Shown here in pieces: positions 44,251 to 53,429 of a stretch of 64,000 nt of DNA. Under the pieces are notes generated by a model. It was given only the letters and a program-made list of their open reading frames with translations. It was not told the origin of the DNA and did no database searches. The position numbers and the translations under genes were made by a program. The stretch's first letter is position 1, and each line of letters starts with the position of its first letter. This stretch comes from Thiomicrorhabdus xiamenensis (GTDB lineage: Bacteria; Pseudomonadota; Gammaproteobacteria; Thiomicrospirales; Thiomicrospiraceae). The stretch is taken from NCBI RefSeq assembly GCF_013282625.1, contig NZ_CP054020.1:496001-560000 (forward strand), read 5' to 3'.

Positions 44251-44706
44251 GTGGCGAGTGCATTAAAAGAGCAGTTAACGGCAGAAATGAAAGCCTGCAT
44301 GAAGGCAAAAGACAAGGCGCGCCTAGGTGTTGTGCGCGCGCTATTGGCAGCCATCAAACAGGTTGAGATTGATAATCAAACGACATTGGAAGACGATGCG
44401 GAAGTTCTTGCTATCTTAGACAAGGCAATGAAGCAGCGTAAAGATTCTCATCAGCAGTATGTGGACGCGGAGCGTTCGGATCTGGCTGAGCAAGAAGCCT
44501 ATGAGATGTCTGTCATTCAGGATTTTATGCCGCAAGCGCTGACTGAAGATGAAATTTCTGCTCTAATTGACGAAGCGATGGCGGAAACCGGCGCCGCTTC
44601 AATGCAAGATATGGGTAAAGTAATGGGCTTGCTAAAGCCGAAGATGCAGGGACGCGCCGATATGGGTGAGGTCAGTAAACTGATTAAGGCAAAGTTAAGC
44701 GCTTAA
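44251..44706 (+). CDS. yqeY: GatB/YqeY domain protein
   Basis: A 151-residue protein with the tRNA-binding tail-like YqeY fold (LKEQLTAEMKACMKAKDKARLGVVRALLAAIKQVEID; DFMPQALTEDEISALIDEAM; MGKVMGLLKPKMQGRADMGEVSKLIKAKL). It sits between rpsU and dnaG in many proteobacteria, and its role is unclear. It starts with GTG at 44251 and ends before a terminator-like hairpin at 44732. Confidence 0.93.
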   Translation: MASALKEQLTAEMKACMKAKDKARLGVVRALLAAIKQVEIDNQTTLEDDAEVLAILDKAMKQRKDSHQQYVDAERSDLAEQEAYEMSVIQDFMPQALTEDEISALIDEAMAETGAASMQDMGKVMGLLKPKMQGRADMGEVSKLIKAKLSA

Positions 44707-44731
44707 TTGTTTTATATGCATCGGTTTGACG

Positions 44732-44768
44732 AAAACCCGCTGTGTGATTTTCACCGGCGGGTTTTTTA
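44732..44768 (+). terminator. Terminator/attenuator before dnaG
   Basis: AAAACCCGC and GCGGG with following TTTTTT form a hairpin between yqeY and dnaG. It probably lowers read-through into dnaG, as the internal terminator does in E. coli. Confidence 0.75.
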
Positions 44769-44821
44769 TTTTTCCGAACTTGAATTAAGATAATCTCTAC
44801 TTTTCATCAACGGACTTTTGT

Positions 44822-46600
44822 ATGGCTCAAGGCGGGACAATTCCCAAGTCGTTTATTGAATCGGTATTGGCGCGCGCTGATCTGGTTCAAGTGATTAATC
44901 AGCGCGTGCCTTTGAAGAAAGCCGGTGCGACTTATAAGGCTTGCTGTCCGTTTCATGATGAAAAAACGCCTTCCTTTAATGTAAATCCGCAAAAGCAGTT
45001 CTATCACTGCTTCGGCTGCGGTGCCAGCGGTGATGCAATCACCTTTTTGATGGAATATGACGGTCTGAGTTTTGTCGAGGCGGTGGAGACACTGGCCGCC
45101 ATGTACGGTATGCCGGTACCGCGCGAGGAGTTGAGTCCGCAGAAACGTCAAGAAGAGCAACAGCGTCAGCAGAAGCAGCGGGATTTGTATGATGTTATGC
45201 AGATGGCAGCGCGTTTCTATCGTATGCAGTTACGTGACCATCCCCAGTCTGAGCAAGCAAAGAGTTATCTGAAGAAGCGCGGATTAACGTCGGAAATAGC
45301 CAAAGAATTCAAAATCGGTTACGCGCCTCCGGGGTGGGATAGTTTGCTCAAGGGGTTGAAAGCGGATGCTTCGTTACAGAAGCAGCTGGTCGAAGCAGGA
45401 ATGCTGGTGCAGAAAGAGGGCGGAAAGATTTATGACCGTTTCCGTGAACGCATCATGTTTCCGATTCGCGACGGCCGAGGGCGTTATATCGCTTTTGGAG
45501 GGCGTATTCTGGATCAAGGGCAGCCAAAATATTTGAACTCGCCGGAGACGCCGATTTTCCACAAAAGCAGTACGTTGTATGGCTTGTACGAAATGCGTCA
45601 GTCGCGTGTGCCAGTCGAGCGCATTCTGGTGGTTGAGGGTTATATGGATGTCGTGGCCTTGGCGCAGTTTGGAATTCGTAATGCGGTCGCTACGTTGGGG
45701 ACGGCCACAACCCAGGAGCATCTGGAGCTGCTGTTTCGTCAGGTCAATGAAGTAGTGTTCTGTTTTGATGGTGACGAGGCAGGTGTTAAGGCGGCCTGGA
45801 AAGCTCTGGATATTGCTTTACCGATGATGGAAGGTCAGAGGGTGGCGAAGTTTTTATTTTTGCCGCTCGGAGAAGATCCGGATTCGATGGTGCGCAAGGA
45901 AGGCGTTGAGGCGTTCGAGAGACGAATTGATCAGGCGTATTTACTCTCCGACTTTCTGTTAAATGGCTTGCAGTCTCGTCTTGGTGGAGACGTGCAGAGT
46001 GTTGAGGGTGGGCAGCGATTTGTCGCTTTGGCGGAGCCTTATATTAAAAATGCACGGGGTGTGGTGCAAATCAAGCTCTTGGAAAGGGTGGCAGATCTGG
46101 TCGGTATGAAAGACTGGGTTTTAGGGCAGCAGATTGGTGTTCGTTCCGGGAGTTCGCAGAATCGCGGGCAAGCCAAAAAAGCGCGGCAGCAGACGGTTCC
46201 CATGCCCAAGGTTTTGAGTGTACCGTTAAAAATTGTTCGAGTGCTCTTGAAAAATCCGCAATGGAGTCAAATATTTTCTACAGGGCTTTTGCAAAATCTA
46301 AGTACCCAGAGCGAAAAGGATTATTTGCTTTTGGCGGAATTGCTCAAGCGCATGCAGGCTCAGTCGATAACTTCTCAGGATCTCAGTCAAGTGGACGGGG
46401 TCTTTAAGCAATTTGGTATGGATGTGTTTTTACCTCTGATTGTGGCTTCGGATTTGCCGGATGATGAAACTTTCTTAATTAACGAGTTGAAAGAGTTGTC
46501 ATTGTTGCTGGCCAGGCAGTTGGATGAAATTCGTCTGGGTTCTCAGGGGTGGAACGAACAGGAAATGGGGCGTCTGACGGAAATAAAGAAAACGAAATAA
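44822..46600 (+). CDS. dnaG: DNA primase
   Basis: Makes RNA primers for DNA replication, 592 residues. The N-terminal CHC2-type zinc finger is CCPFHDEKTPSFNVNPQKQFYHCFGCG near 41-67. The catalytic core has YAPPGWDSLL and GRYIAFGGRIL near 217. TOPRIM has VVEGYMDVVALAQFGIRNAVATLGT near 263-287 and FCFDGDEAGVKAA near 310. The C-terminal region is the variable helicase-binding part. It is third gene in rpsU-yqeY-dnaG-rpoD. Confidence 0.97.
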   Translation: MAQGGTIPKSFIESVLARADLVQVINQRVPLKKAGATYKACCPFHDEKTPSFNVNPQKQFYHCFGCGASGDAITFLMEYDGLSFVEAVETLAAMYGMPVPREELSPQKRQEEQQRQQKQRDLYDVMQMAARFYRMQLRDHPQSEQAKSYLKKRGLTSEIAKEFKIGYAPPGWDSLLKGLKADASLQKQLVEAGMLVQKEGGKIYDRFRERIMFPIRDGRGRYIAFGGRILDQGQPKYLNSPETPIFHKSSTLYGLYEMRQSRVPVERILVVEGYMDVVALAQFGIRNAVATLGTATTQEHLELLFRQVNEVVFCFDGDEAGVKAAWKALDIALPMMEGQRVAKFLFLPLGEDPDSMVRKEGVEAFERRIDQAYLLSDFLLNGLQSRLGGDVQSVEGGQRFVALAEPYIKNARGVVQIKLLERVADLVGMKDWVLGQQIGVRSGSSQNRGQAKKARQQTVPMPKVLSVPLKIVRVLLKNPQWSQIFSTGLLQNLSTQSEKDYLLLAELLKRMQAQSITSQDLSQVDGVFKQFGMDVFLPLIVASDLPDDETFLINELKELSLLLARQLDEIRLGSQGWNEQEMGRLTEIKKTK

Positions 46601-46641
46601 ACGTCAGTTTGAATGAAACCTGAGAATAATTAAATCACACA

Positions 46642-46670
46642 TTCTAAATATTTGAAAAATTTGATATAAT
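46642..46670 (+). promoter_or_regulatory. Internal rpoD promoter
   Basis: An extended -10 (TGATATAAT, hexamer 46665-46670) with a poor -35 (TTCTAA, 46642-46647) at 17-bp spacing. The start would be near 46677, giving rpoD its own expression as in E. coli. Confidence 0.6.
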
Positions 46671-46757
46671 AGCGAGTTCGGTTTTTCCAAGGTGGCTAGA
46701 AAAGGCTCCGGATTAACCCCTTTCTCGTTTTATTGTAAATTACAGTCGGGACAAAGC

Positions 46758-48542
46758 ATGACCAAAGTCGAAAGAAAACAGCAGTTAATAGATTTGATTG
46801 AGCGCGCGAAGGAGTTGGGTTATCTCACTTACGCCGATGTAAATGATGTTTTGCCGGATGATATTGAAGAAGATCAGCTTGGGCAAGTATTAACCATTCT
46901 TAAAGACTTTGGTATTCGTCTATTTGACAGCCCGCCGGATGAAGATGAGCTGATGGCCGATGATGGCGGCGCTTTTGATGACGCGGCGGCAGAGGCGGCG
47001 ATTGCGGCTTTGGCGGAAGTGGACAGTGAATTCGGTCGCACTACCGATCCGGTTCGTATGTATATGCGTGAAATGGGGTCGGTTGACCTGTTGACCCGTC
47101 ATGGCGAGATCGATATTGCCAAACGTATCGAATGGGGTATTCGCGACATGCTGGATGCCTTGGCTAAGTACCCGAACTTTGCAAAGAGTATTCTGGATGC
47201 TTTTGATCGAATGGATGATGGTGAAGGGAAAATCGCCGATGTAGTTCAAGGGTTTGTCCGACCTGAAGATCTGGTCGATGTGCCGGTTGAAGAGTTGTCT
47301 CCGGATAACGATAATAACGAGCCAAAAGAAGATGGTATCGATGAAGAGGAATTGGCTAAATTCCTCGATAAGCTCCGTGATTTGCAGAATAAAGCGCTGG
47401 GTCTTGAAAAAGAACTTGGTGGTGACGATCCTAAAGTATTGGCAATTCGAGAAGAAATTGTTGAGCACTTGAAAGGCGTTAAAATTTCTCCGCTTTTCTC
47501 AAATGCCTTGATTCGCGACATCAAAAACCGCATCAAATCTATTCGTGAGCAGGAGCGAGTGGTTGTAGATTTGGTTCAACGTCGTATTCGCGTTCCGCGA
47601 GCGCTTTTCCTTGAGCAGTTTGTAGGTCAGGAGACGGATTATACGTTAGTTGATCGTCTTAAAGAGAAGTGCCCGGACTTGGCTTCCAAGTTGGAAGATG
47701 CACGTAATGATGTTAAACGTGCACAGAAACGTTTGGCGATGATCGAGAAAGCGGAGCGCATGCCGATTGCTCTTTATAAAGAAGTGTATAAAGATCTGAG
47801 TAAGGCGGAAAGCAATACGCGCAAAGCGAAGCGCGAGATGATCGAGGCGAACTTGCGCCTGGTTATTTCGATTGCCAAAAAGTACACCAACCGCGGTTTG
47901 CAGTTCCTGGATCTGATTCAGGAAGGGAATATCGGTCTGATGAAAGCGGTGGATAAGTTTGAATATCGCCGTGGTTACAAGTTCTCAACCTATGCGACCT
48001 GGTGGATTCGTCAGGCCATTACCCGTTCGATTGCCGATCAGGCGCGCACCATTCGTATTCCGGTGCATATGATTGAGACGATTAATAAGTTGAATCGTAT
48101 TCAGCGTCAATTGCTGCAGAAAATGGGGCGTGAGCCGACGCCTGAAGAGTTGGCGATTGAGATGGAGATGCCGGAAGATAAAATCCGTAAGGTTATGAAG
48201 ATTGCTAAAGAGCCGATCTCAATGGAAACGCCGATCGGTGATGATGAAGATTCATCACTGGGTGATTTTATTGAGGATTCTAATATTCTTGCTCCGCAGG
48301 ATGCTGCCGATGCAGAGGGTATGAGCGAGACTGTGCGCGAAATGTTGAATACTTTGACTCCTCGTGAAGCCAAAGTTTTGCGAATGCGTTTCGGTCTTAG
48401 CATGAATACTGACCACACTTTGGAAGAGGTTGGTAAGCAGTTTGATGTTACCCGTGAGCGTATTCGTCAGATTGAGGCTAAAGCGTTGCGTAAGCTTCGT
48501 CACCCAAGCCGTGCAGAACGCCTGAAGAGCTTCCTGGATTAA
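46758..48542 (+). CDS. rpoD: RNA polymerase primary sigma factor (sigma-70)
   Basis: Housekeeping sigma factor of 594 residues. Region 1.1 ([27 protein letters not shown]) is near 11-37, region 1.2 ([29 protein letters not shown]) near 98-126, and a non-conserved acidic insert near 175-250. Region 2 ([57 protein letters not shown]) is near 365-422, region 3 follows, and region 4 ([22 protein letters not shown]) is near 560. The ATG at 46758 aligns with the E. coli start. The in-frame GTG at 46692 would add an atypical tail and lies only 15 nt after the predicted transcription start. Confidence 0.97.
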   Translation: MTKVERKQQLIDLIERAKELGYLTYADVNDVLPDDIEEDQLGQVLTILKDFGIRLFDSPPDEDELMADDGGAFDDAAAEAAIAALAEVDSEFGRTTDPVRMYMREMGSVDLLTRHGEIDIAKRIEWGIRDMLDALAKYPNFAKSILDAFDRMDDGEGKIADVVQGFVRPEDLVDVPVEELSPDNDNNEPKEDGIDEEELAKFLDKLRDLQNKALGLEKELGGDDPKVLAIREEIVEHLKGVKISPLFSNALIRDIKNRIKSIREQERVVVDLVQRRIRVPRALFLEQFVGQETDYTLVDRLKEKCPDLASKLEDARNDVKRAQKRLAMIEKAERMPIALYKEVYKDLSKAESNTRKAKREMIEANLRLVISIAKKYTNRGLQFLDLIQEGNIGLMKAVDKFEYRRGYKFSTYATWWIRQAITRSIADQARTIRIPVHMIETINKLNRIQRQLLQKMGREPTPEELAIEMEMPEDKIRKVMKIAKEPISMETPIGDDEDSSLGDFIEDSNILAPQDAADAEGMSETVREMLNTLTPREAKVLRMRFGLSMNTDHTLEEVGKQFDVTRERIRQIEAKALRKLRHPSRAERLKSFLD

Positions 48543-48564
48543 ATTACTGGTTTTGCCCGGGCCG

Positions 48565-48600
48565 AAAAACCCGCAAGGCTTTTGTCTTGCGGGTTTTTTG
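48565..48600 (+). terminator. Terminator after rpoD
   Basis: AAAACCCGCAAG / CTTGCGGGTTTT stem followed by TTTTTT. Confidence 0.92.
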
Positions 48601-48759
48601 TTTGTATTCAAATTGTTTTATGGCATTTGCTGGCGCGATGCAAAAAATGTTTTTAATGTTCCGGATTTTAAATCTGTATTAAAATTTCCTTTGAAATAGG
48701 ATAGTCGCTATAATAGCGCGCAATCTATAGTATGCCTTGTTCAGGTGTATGTCTTTTTC

Positions 48760-48836
48760 GGGCCCTTAGCTCAGTTGGTTAGAGCATCCGACTCATAATC
48801 GGCAGGTCCACGGTTCAAGTCCGTGAGGGCCCACCA
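48760..48836 (+). tRNA. tRNA with CAT anticodon (Ile2-like; elongator Met not excluded)
   Basis: A 77-nt cloverleaf including the encoded CCA. The acceptor is GGGCCCT/AGGGCCC, the D-arm is TAGCTCAGTTGGTTAGAGCA, the anticodon CAT is at 48794-48796 in loop CTCATAA, and the T-stem is CACGG/CCGTG. The CTTAGCTCAG...CGACTCATAATCG pattern is closest, from memory, to lysidine-modified tRNA-Ile2. A CAT anticodon is shared with elongator Met. Its 3' half is the attachment site of the element that follows. Confidence 0.93.
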
Positions 48837-48840
48837 TTTC
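48790..48840 (+). repeat. Left attachment repeat (3' half of the tRNA)
   Basis: A 51-bp segment from the anticodon loop to just past CCA, repeated at 53639-53689. The copies differ only in the T-stem (CACGG/CCGTG here, CCCAG/CTGGG on the right). Confidence 0.88.
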
Positions 48841-48901
48841 AAAGCCTTTATTTATAAGCCTTGTAGCTATTTAAGAATAATTCTTAATTAGTCGATTTTT
48901 C

Positions 48902-48924
48902 TTCGGACTAACACGGGGCTAACA
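48902..48924. repeat. GGACTAAC-type direct repeat, left end
   Basis: A 23-bp copy starting TTCGGACTAAC and ending GGGGCTAACA. It is repeated with one mismatch at 53485-53507 and partially at 53430-53441. Likely integrase arm-binding sites near both ends of the element. Confidence 0.7.
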
Positions 48925-48926
48925 AT

Positions 48927-49451
48927 TCATTTCACTAAATCGCCGCTTTCGTTAATAGCTTTATCAATTCCTTCTGCTGTTTCATGGCAGATTTGTGTCA
49001 CTTGATTGACTGTCTGCTTAATAACCTCTATTACTTGTTTATCTAAGTTCAAATCTAGTGTTTCTATATGATCAGGCAAAGTTGAGGCGGTTTGAATAAC
49101 GTGATGGCTTTGTCTGATTACTATTGCTTTGAGCAATTCTTTAGGGAGTAGCTGATTTAATAAATTTTCATTTTTGATTTCTAATGCCTCAGCTCTTAAT
49201 CTGGTCAAACGTGTTTGTTCTATTTGGGCTTTAGTTGAATCTGTGCTGTGTTTGTTTTCGTTTTTAGCTGTTAAGTTTTGTAGGTAGCTCTGTACACACT
49301 CGGTTAAGTCATAACCTTTGTTTGGTGATCTTTTGGGTATTACTCCTTTTTGCTCAAGGTTATAGACTTGTCTAGTGCTTAGTCCAAGGTGTTCGGCTAA
49401 CTGCTGTTGTGTTAATTCTGTGTCTAAACTCTGGTCGATTTTGATTGTCAT
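48927..49451 (-). CDS. Nu1-like terminase small subunit / helix-turn-helix protein
   Basis: A 174-residue protein. An N-terminal helix-turn-helix (ELTQQQLAEHLGLSTRQVYNLEQKGVIPK) resembles lambda gpNu1-type DNA-packaging proteins. A helical middle (IEQTRLTRLRAEALEIKNENLLNQLLPKELLKAIVIRQ) and C-terminal acidic helices follow. This pattern is common in terminase small subunits of phages and satellites, where it recognises the packaging site. The ATG at 49451 has GGGAG 8 nt upstream. An ATG at 49466 in frame overlaps that site. No large terminase is in the element. Alternatively it is a plain transcription regulator. Confidence 0.7.
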   Translation of the reverse strand: MTIKIDQSLDTELTQQQLAEHLGLSTRQVYNLEQKGVIPKRSPNKGYDLTECVQSYLQNLTAKNENKHSTDSTKAQIEQTRLTRLRAEALEIKNENLLNQLLPKELLKAIVIRQSHHVIQTASTLPDHIETLDLNLDKQVIEVIKQTVNQVTQICHETAEGIDKAINESGDLVK

Positions 49452-49552
49452 TGCTTGTTCTCCCATTTGTTTCCCAGTTTTCTTTAATCGGTTGCTTGAA
49501 TCGGAAAGAAATGCCTTTTTAAAAACTTCATAAGTAGAGAAATTTTGCGCCT

Positions 49553-50524
49553 CTATGTACCCTTTAAAGAAGCTTGCCTACAGGGGCCCTGAGGTTTGAG
49601 TCGTGATGTTCCGTAATCTTTGCTCTGTGCTGGCCGGAATCCTTTACCGCGTGTCTTTGCTAAATAAGAAGAGTGATAGATCATTTCGTTAAAACTGGCT
49701 TTGTCATCTACTTGGTGGAATCCTGCCAGTGTTACGTTAGTAAAGTAGCTTGATCGCTTGACGATGGGTTTAACTGTTGCCGCCATAGTTTCTTTAAACC
49801 AAACCTTTTGACCGTCTACTGCGACAAAGACATGGTAGTGCTGTTTTTTGACGTTCTCGACCTCTCGTACCCAGATGTATGCGGTGTTCTTTGCGCCAAA
49901 TTTGCGCTCCAATAATTGAACCAAGCTCTTGCGAAATCCTGTCATCATTTTGTTGTCACTGGTGTAATAAGCGGTGCTTAGAATAATGTGCTGAACAAAA
50001 ATGCGACCATGTAAAGAGAAGGCCGCATCGAACTGCTCAATAATGCGCGTCATTATTTCCGTGTAAATCGAATATTTAGTCTTGCCGCTTTTGCTTCGTG
50101 TTATCACCTCAAAAAATACGCCGTTATGCTCAAAGTGAGTTTCATCAGTTTGTTTCTTTCTATTGGTTAATTTTTTTCTACTTTTTCTCTTAGTGGGGTG
50201 GTTACAAATAGGGGATATTATTAAACTCCCCTTGTTTTTTACATCGGGAGCCTTGGGAAAAGCCCCGCTGGTTCTGGTCTGTGCTGAGTTTTGTGTGTCA
50301 AAACCGCGTGTGTCAAAACCGTTTGTGTGTTTTGTGTCAAAACCGCTTTTTTCAATACTTAATTTTTTGGTTAATTTTGTGCCCGTTTGAGTCACCCAGT
50401 TCGTGCTTCTGGTTTCATGGAATAGGGTAGCCGCGACAAAATCAGAAAAGCCAAGCGCACCGAAATTCAATGTGCCGCCGAACTGATTAAAATCACGCCC
50501 ACCGATAAAGTGAGCGCGAGTCAT
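49553..50524 (-). CDS. YfjJ/inovirus Gp2-like replication protein
   Basis: A 323-residue protein. The C-terminal half (about 125-300) resembles YagK/YfjJ and inovirus Gp2 proteins, with FFEVITRSKSGKTKYSIYTEIMTRI, VQLLERKFGAKNTAYIWVREVE and the two-histidine motif KQHYHVFVAVDG near 217-228. That motif is the HUH-like metal motif of Rep nucleases. These are linked to rolling-circle initiation. The N-terminal 120 residues are low-complexity and basic, with GFDT repeats. The gene starts 3 bp after the stop of the 92-aa gene and has AGGGG before its ATG. Confidence 0.7.
   Translation of the reverse strand: MTRAHFIGGRDFNQFGGTLNFGALGFSDFVAATLFHETRSTNWVTQTGTKLTKKLSIEKSGFDTKHTNGFDTRGFDTQNSAQTRTSGAFPKAPDVKNKGSLIISPICNHPTKRKSRKKLTNRKKQTDETHFEHNGVFFEVITRSKSGKTKYSIYTEIMTRIIEQFDAAFSLHGRIFVQHIILSTAYYTSDNKMMTGFRKSLVQLLERKFGAKNTAYIWVREVENVKKQHYHVFVAVDGQKVWFKETMAATVKPIVKRSSYFTNVTLAGFHQVDDKASFNEMIYHSSYLAKTRGKGFRPAQSKDYGTSRLKPQGPCRQASLKGT
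50295..50345. repeat. Three iteron-like 12-bp direct repeats inside the Rep gene
   Basis: GTGTCAAAACCG occurs at 50295-50306, 50310-50321 and 50334-50345 (spacings 15 and 24). It encodes GFDT repeats in the Rep protein but could also be a Rep-binding origin. Confidence 0.6.
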
Positions 50525-50526
50525 AA

Positions 50527-50805
50527 TTACCCCTTGATTAGTTTGTGAGAGGCCAATATTGCCTCCGCTTTCTGGTAATCGTCAGGGTGTAGGTAGTAGC
50601 GTTTAAAGCGTTTTTCTAGGTGCTTATCCCACACGGTAATAATGCGCAGTCCTTCAAATTCGCCACCTTTATTAAAATGGTTGCGGAAATAATGGTTGCC
50701 TTGAGGTTGTTTGCCGTAAGAGGCGTTTGTCGCGCCGTTACCGTATAGGCTTTGCTGATATAGATAGGCAAGGGCTTTAACGTGTTCTGGAATCTCCTGT
50801 TTCAT
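50527..50805 (-). CDS. Small basic protein of the element (92 aa)
   Basis: Not recognised. Starts MKQEIPEHVKALAYLYQQSLYGNGATNASYG and ends YYLHPDDYQKAEAILASHKL. Soluble and basic, with one aromatic-rich region (NHYFRNHFNKGGEFEGLRII). Its start overlaps the AlpA stop by 4 bp, so it is translated together with AlpA, and it sits directly upstream of Rep. Confidence 0.7.
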   Translation of the reverse strand: MKQEIPEHVKALAYLYQQSLYGNGATNASYGKQPQGNHYFRNHFNKGGEFEGLRIITVWDKHLEKRFKRYYLHPDDYQKAEAILASHKLIKG

Positions 50806-51017
50806 GCCTTACCCTCCCCAGTGTGGAGCTGTACACGACTTTCGAGCCATGATTCAACGTCTGTTACGCGGTAAAGCACTTTGCGCCCTACTTTGATAAA
50901 GGGCAAGTTGTAGCGGCCTGTCATGCGCCAAGTAGCAAGTGTTCCAACTGTAACGCCGATTAACTCTGACACTTGTTCAGGTGTGTGGTATTTTGGGATT
51001 TTATTTCTCAAGTTCAT
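50802..51017 (-). CDS. AlpA-like regulator / excisionase
   Basis: A 71-residue winged-helix protein of the AlpA/MerR-like helix-turn-helix group: YHTPEQVSELIGVTVGTLATWRMTGRYNLPFIKVGRKVLYRVTDVESWL. In P4-type and PICI-type elements AlpA activates the integrase and replication genes or acts as an excisionase. AAGGA precedes the ATG. It overlaps the next gene by 4 bp. Confidence 0.85.
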   Translation of the reverse strand: MNLRNKIPKYHTPEQVSELIGVTVGTLATWRMTGRYNLPFIKVGRKVLYRVTDVESWLESRVQLHTGEGKA

Positions 51018-51121
51018 GATTTTTTCCTTATATCAATTTATGGATATATGGAATTGCGCAAAACCATGTTGAGTAGATTAAAGATATTTAAGGCGGGGCG
51101 GCAGGGTCATTAAATAACTAA

Positions 51122-51781
51122 TTATTGTCCCCTCTGTATTAGAGATCTTCTTCTTATTCTTTTATGCTTTTTTTCTACGCTGTCAGGCTCTATGTGGTGC
51201 GTTTTAGCGTAAACTTCATAAGCTTGGCTGTATGAACCTGTTGATTGTTTAAGTTCTTCGATTTCTTGAAGAAATAAATCGTCTTTGGTTTGAGGTTTTG
51301 AAGTGTGGTTAATTCTCGATTGTAATAGCTTGATTCTGTCGGCTTGGTTTTGTTTGGGACGGCCTTTGCCTTTTGATTTAATCTCGTTTATCTCTGTCAG
51401 CATTTCCTTGTCCATGAGTATTCTTGCCAGTTTGTGAATAGCTCTTATGCTTAGTTTTTTTATGCGGCCTTTTACTTTATTCCTTTCTTCATCACTGAGG
51501 GTTGGCATTGAGTAGTCTTCAAAGCTTATTGATTTGCCTCCGATCATTTTTAGTATTGCTTCTCCAGCTTCGGTCGGAGTGTTGTCAATCTCACTTTCCC
51601 CTAATAGCTCTAAAGCGTTAAATAAGTATTGTGCGGTAAGGGAGTCAATCTCTAATTTTTCAAATTCACTCTCTGGCATGGAGTGTAGTTCTTCTAGAAA
51701 GACTTGATACCCAAAAGGGTGTGAGCCTTTTTCATCAAAGTGTTCCATCAAGTTTAAAAACGCGCTTTTGTTGAATCCCAT
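51122..51781 (-). CDS. Unknown element-borne protein (219 aa)
   Basis: Not recognised. Soluble and charged. The N-terminal half is helical (NKSAFLNLMEHFDEKGSHPFGYQVFLEELHSM, LEIDSLTAQYLFNALELLGESE). The C-terminal half is Lys/Arg-rich (EINEIKSKGKGRPKQNQADRIKLLQSRI and a final KKHKRIRRRSLIQRG), which suggests nucleic-acid binding. Sits between the AlpA gene and a 60-aa gene. It is preceded by GGAG. Confidence 0.65.
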   Translation of the reverse strand: MGFNKSAFLNLMEHFDEKGSHPFGYQVFLEELHSMPESEFEKLEIDSLTAQYLFNALELLGESEIDNTPTEAGEAILKMIGGKSISFEDYSMPTLSDEERNKVKGRIKKLSIRAIHKLARILMDKEMLTEINEIKSKGKGRPKQNQADRIKLLQSRINHTSKPQTKDDLFLQEIEELKQSTGSYSQAYEVYAKTHHIEPDSVEKKHKRIRRRSLIQRGQ

Positions 51782-51881
51782 GAGAAAGTCTCCAAGCTCA
51801 AATACCCTTATGAGTTGGGTGGCGCGGTCAGGGGGGGGATCCCTTTTCGAGTGGCCGCTCTAGGCCGTGCCAATGTTGTGT

Positions 51882-52064
51882 CTAAAAGGTGGTGTATTTA
51901 CCGCATTGTGTTGTTTTACCGTTGAAGTTTGCTCTCCAGTTTTCCAGCTCTTTTCTGGTTGTGAAGTAAGGCGATCTAAAGATTTGACCGTCTTTTTTAA
52001 AGTGAGCGCAATAGAACTCTGTTACTTCTTTTGTGTCAATTTGTTGTTGTGTGACGATTGCCAT
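51882..52064 (-). CDS. Small element-borne protein (60 aa)
   Basis: Not recognised. A short mixed protein (VTQQQIDTKEVTEFYCAHFKKDGQIFRSPYFTTRKELENW...). A perfect AAGGAGG ribosome-binding site 5 nt before the ATG makes it a real gene. It starts 12 bp after the integrase stop. Confidence 0.65.
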   Translation of the reverse strand: MAIVTQQQIDTKEVTEFYCAHFKKDGQIFRSPYFTTRKELENWRANFNGKTTQCGKYTTF

Positions 52065-52076
52065 TGTTGTGCCTCC

Positions 52077-53387
52077 TTAAACGGCTTTGTTTTGATTTAG
52101 TAAGCGCATAATTAAGTGTTGTTTTTCCGCATCGCTAAGGTTTTTTACAAGCTCATTTAGTTTGCTGTCTGTATCTGTAATAGTGCGGCCTGCTTTTTCC
52201 AGATAAGTGTTAGTGATTCGTTGTGATGGCTCTCTGAGTTCATCCGCGTTCTGAATTATGTAACCTGCTGTTACATCATTGCTTAGGGCGTGGTTAGCCA
52301 ATTGCTTTAGCAGATGGTCATTAAATCCAAGTCGAGCCCCTGTACTTAAAAAAGTTCTTCGTAGGTCGTGTGCTGTAATTTCTACACCTGTTTGTTCTAG
52401 CAGGTGGCGCAATGGCTTTTTGATATCTGATATATGTTTTTCGTTATTGGTTGCGCTAGGGAAGACGAATTGACTTCTTGTACTTAGCTTTTTGCGCCGC
52501 TTAAATACTTTTTCGCTTTCGCTGGTCATTGGTAGCCATAGTCGGCGACCGTTTTTGGTTTCAGTTAGGTAGAAGCGTTTGTATTTAATTTCGACCTGCT
52601 CCCATTTCATTGAAGCTGTTTCAGTTATTCGTGTGCCGTGATAGAAAAGAACTAGGGCTAGATCCGCACCTATTTGGTAGAAGGGGCGGGAGTCTGTTGC
52701 CAGCTCTTCAAACGTGTCTAAGAACGGTTTTATTTGATCGTCTTCTAGCTTTCTTGTTTTGCGCTCTAATCTGGTGAATTGTTTGTTTTTGCTGAGCTTT
52801 TTGACTGGATTCTCAAGAATAAGCGGGTTGCCGTTTAAATCCCTAATTTCATCCATTGCCATGTTAAAAATAGCTCTAAGTAAACGCATTGCCCTATCGG
52901 CTTCTGCTTGCGAGCGTTTAGCGTAGTCTTTGTGGATTTTAAGAATTTTGCTGTAGTCTATTTCTGTTATGGGGGTGTTGGCTAATGGTGACAGGACTAG
53001 GCGAAATGAAGAGCGATATCCTCGAACTGTTCGCGGCTTTAGTGCTTTCATTTGAAGGTAGAGCTCAAGCATTTCTGCGAGCGTTGCTTGCTTGGTGCGT
53101 TGAAACTTCTTTTTCTGATTGGGATTTATGCCTTCGGCGAAATCATCTTGCGCCGCACGGGCTTTCTTTCTGGCTTGCTCTATAGTGGTTTTGGGGTAGG
53201 TTCCCAATGAGACTTCTATTTGCTTGCCATTAATGCGCCCACCAACTTTAAAGGACTTTGCCCCGCCTTTATTTTTGATTCTGAGGTATAGGCCATTCGC
53301 TTTTTTGTGCGAGTCGTAATAGGTTCCTTTTTTTGAGATTGAGTCTAGTTCTTCAACTGTAAAAGGAAATTCATTCTTTTCTGCCAT
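52077..53387 (-). CDS. P4-type tyrosine integrase
   Basis: Site-specific recombinase of 436 residues. The N-terminal DUF4102-type domain (GLYLRIKNKGGAKSFKVGGRINGKQIEVSLGTYP) is near 28-62, the SAM-like core-binding domain near 100-200, and the catalytic domain has HGTRITE (Arg) near 257, AHDLRRTF (His/Arg) near 340, NHALS near 365 and the tyrosine near AGYIIQ (about 375). The gene starts 250 bp from the right attachment copy and reads inward. Integration into a tRNA 3' half fits the family. Confidence 0.93.
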   Translation of the reverse strand: MAEKNEFPFTVEELDSISKKGTYYDSHKKANGLYLRIKNKGGAKSFKVGGRINGKQIEVSLGTYPKTTIEQARKKARAAQDDFAEGINPNQKKKFQRTKQATLAEMLELYLQMKALKPRTVRGYRSSFRLVLSPLANTPITEIDYSKILKIHKDYAKRSQAEADRAMRLLRAIFNMAMDEIRDLNGNPLILENPVKKLSKNKQFTRLERKTRKLEDDQIKPFLDTFEELATDSRPFYQIGADLALVLFYHGTRITETASMKWEQVEIKYKRFYLTETKNGRRLWLPMTSESEKVFKRRKKLSTRSQFVFPSATNNEKHISDIKKPLRHLLEQTGVEITAHDLRRTFLSTGARLGFNDHLLKQLANHALSNDVTAGYIIQNADELREPSQRITNTYLEKAGRTITDTDSKLNELVKNLSDAEKQHLIMRLLNQNKAV

Positions 53388-53429
53388 CTGTATATAGCCT
53401 GTTTAATGCTAAATTCGCTAAAAGCAGGT

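Noticed and set aside
50163-50390. 75-codon plus-strand frame inside the Rep gene
   Set aside because: Antisense shadow of the repeat-containing Rep region.
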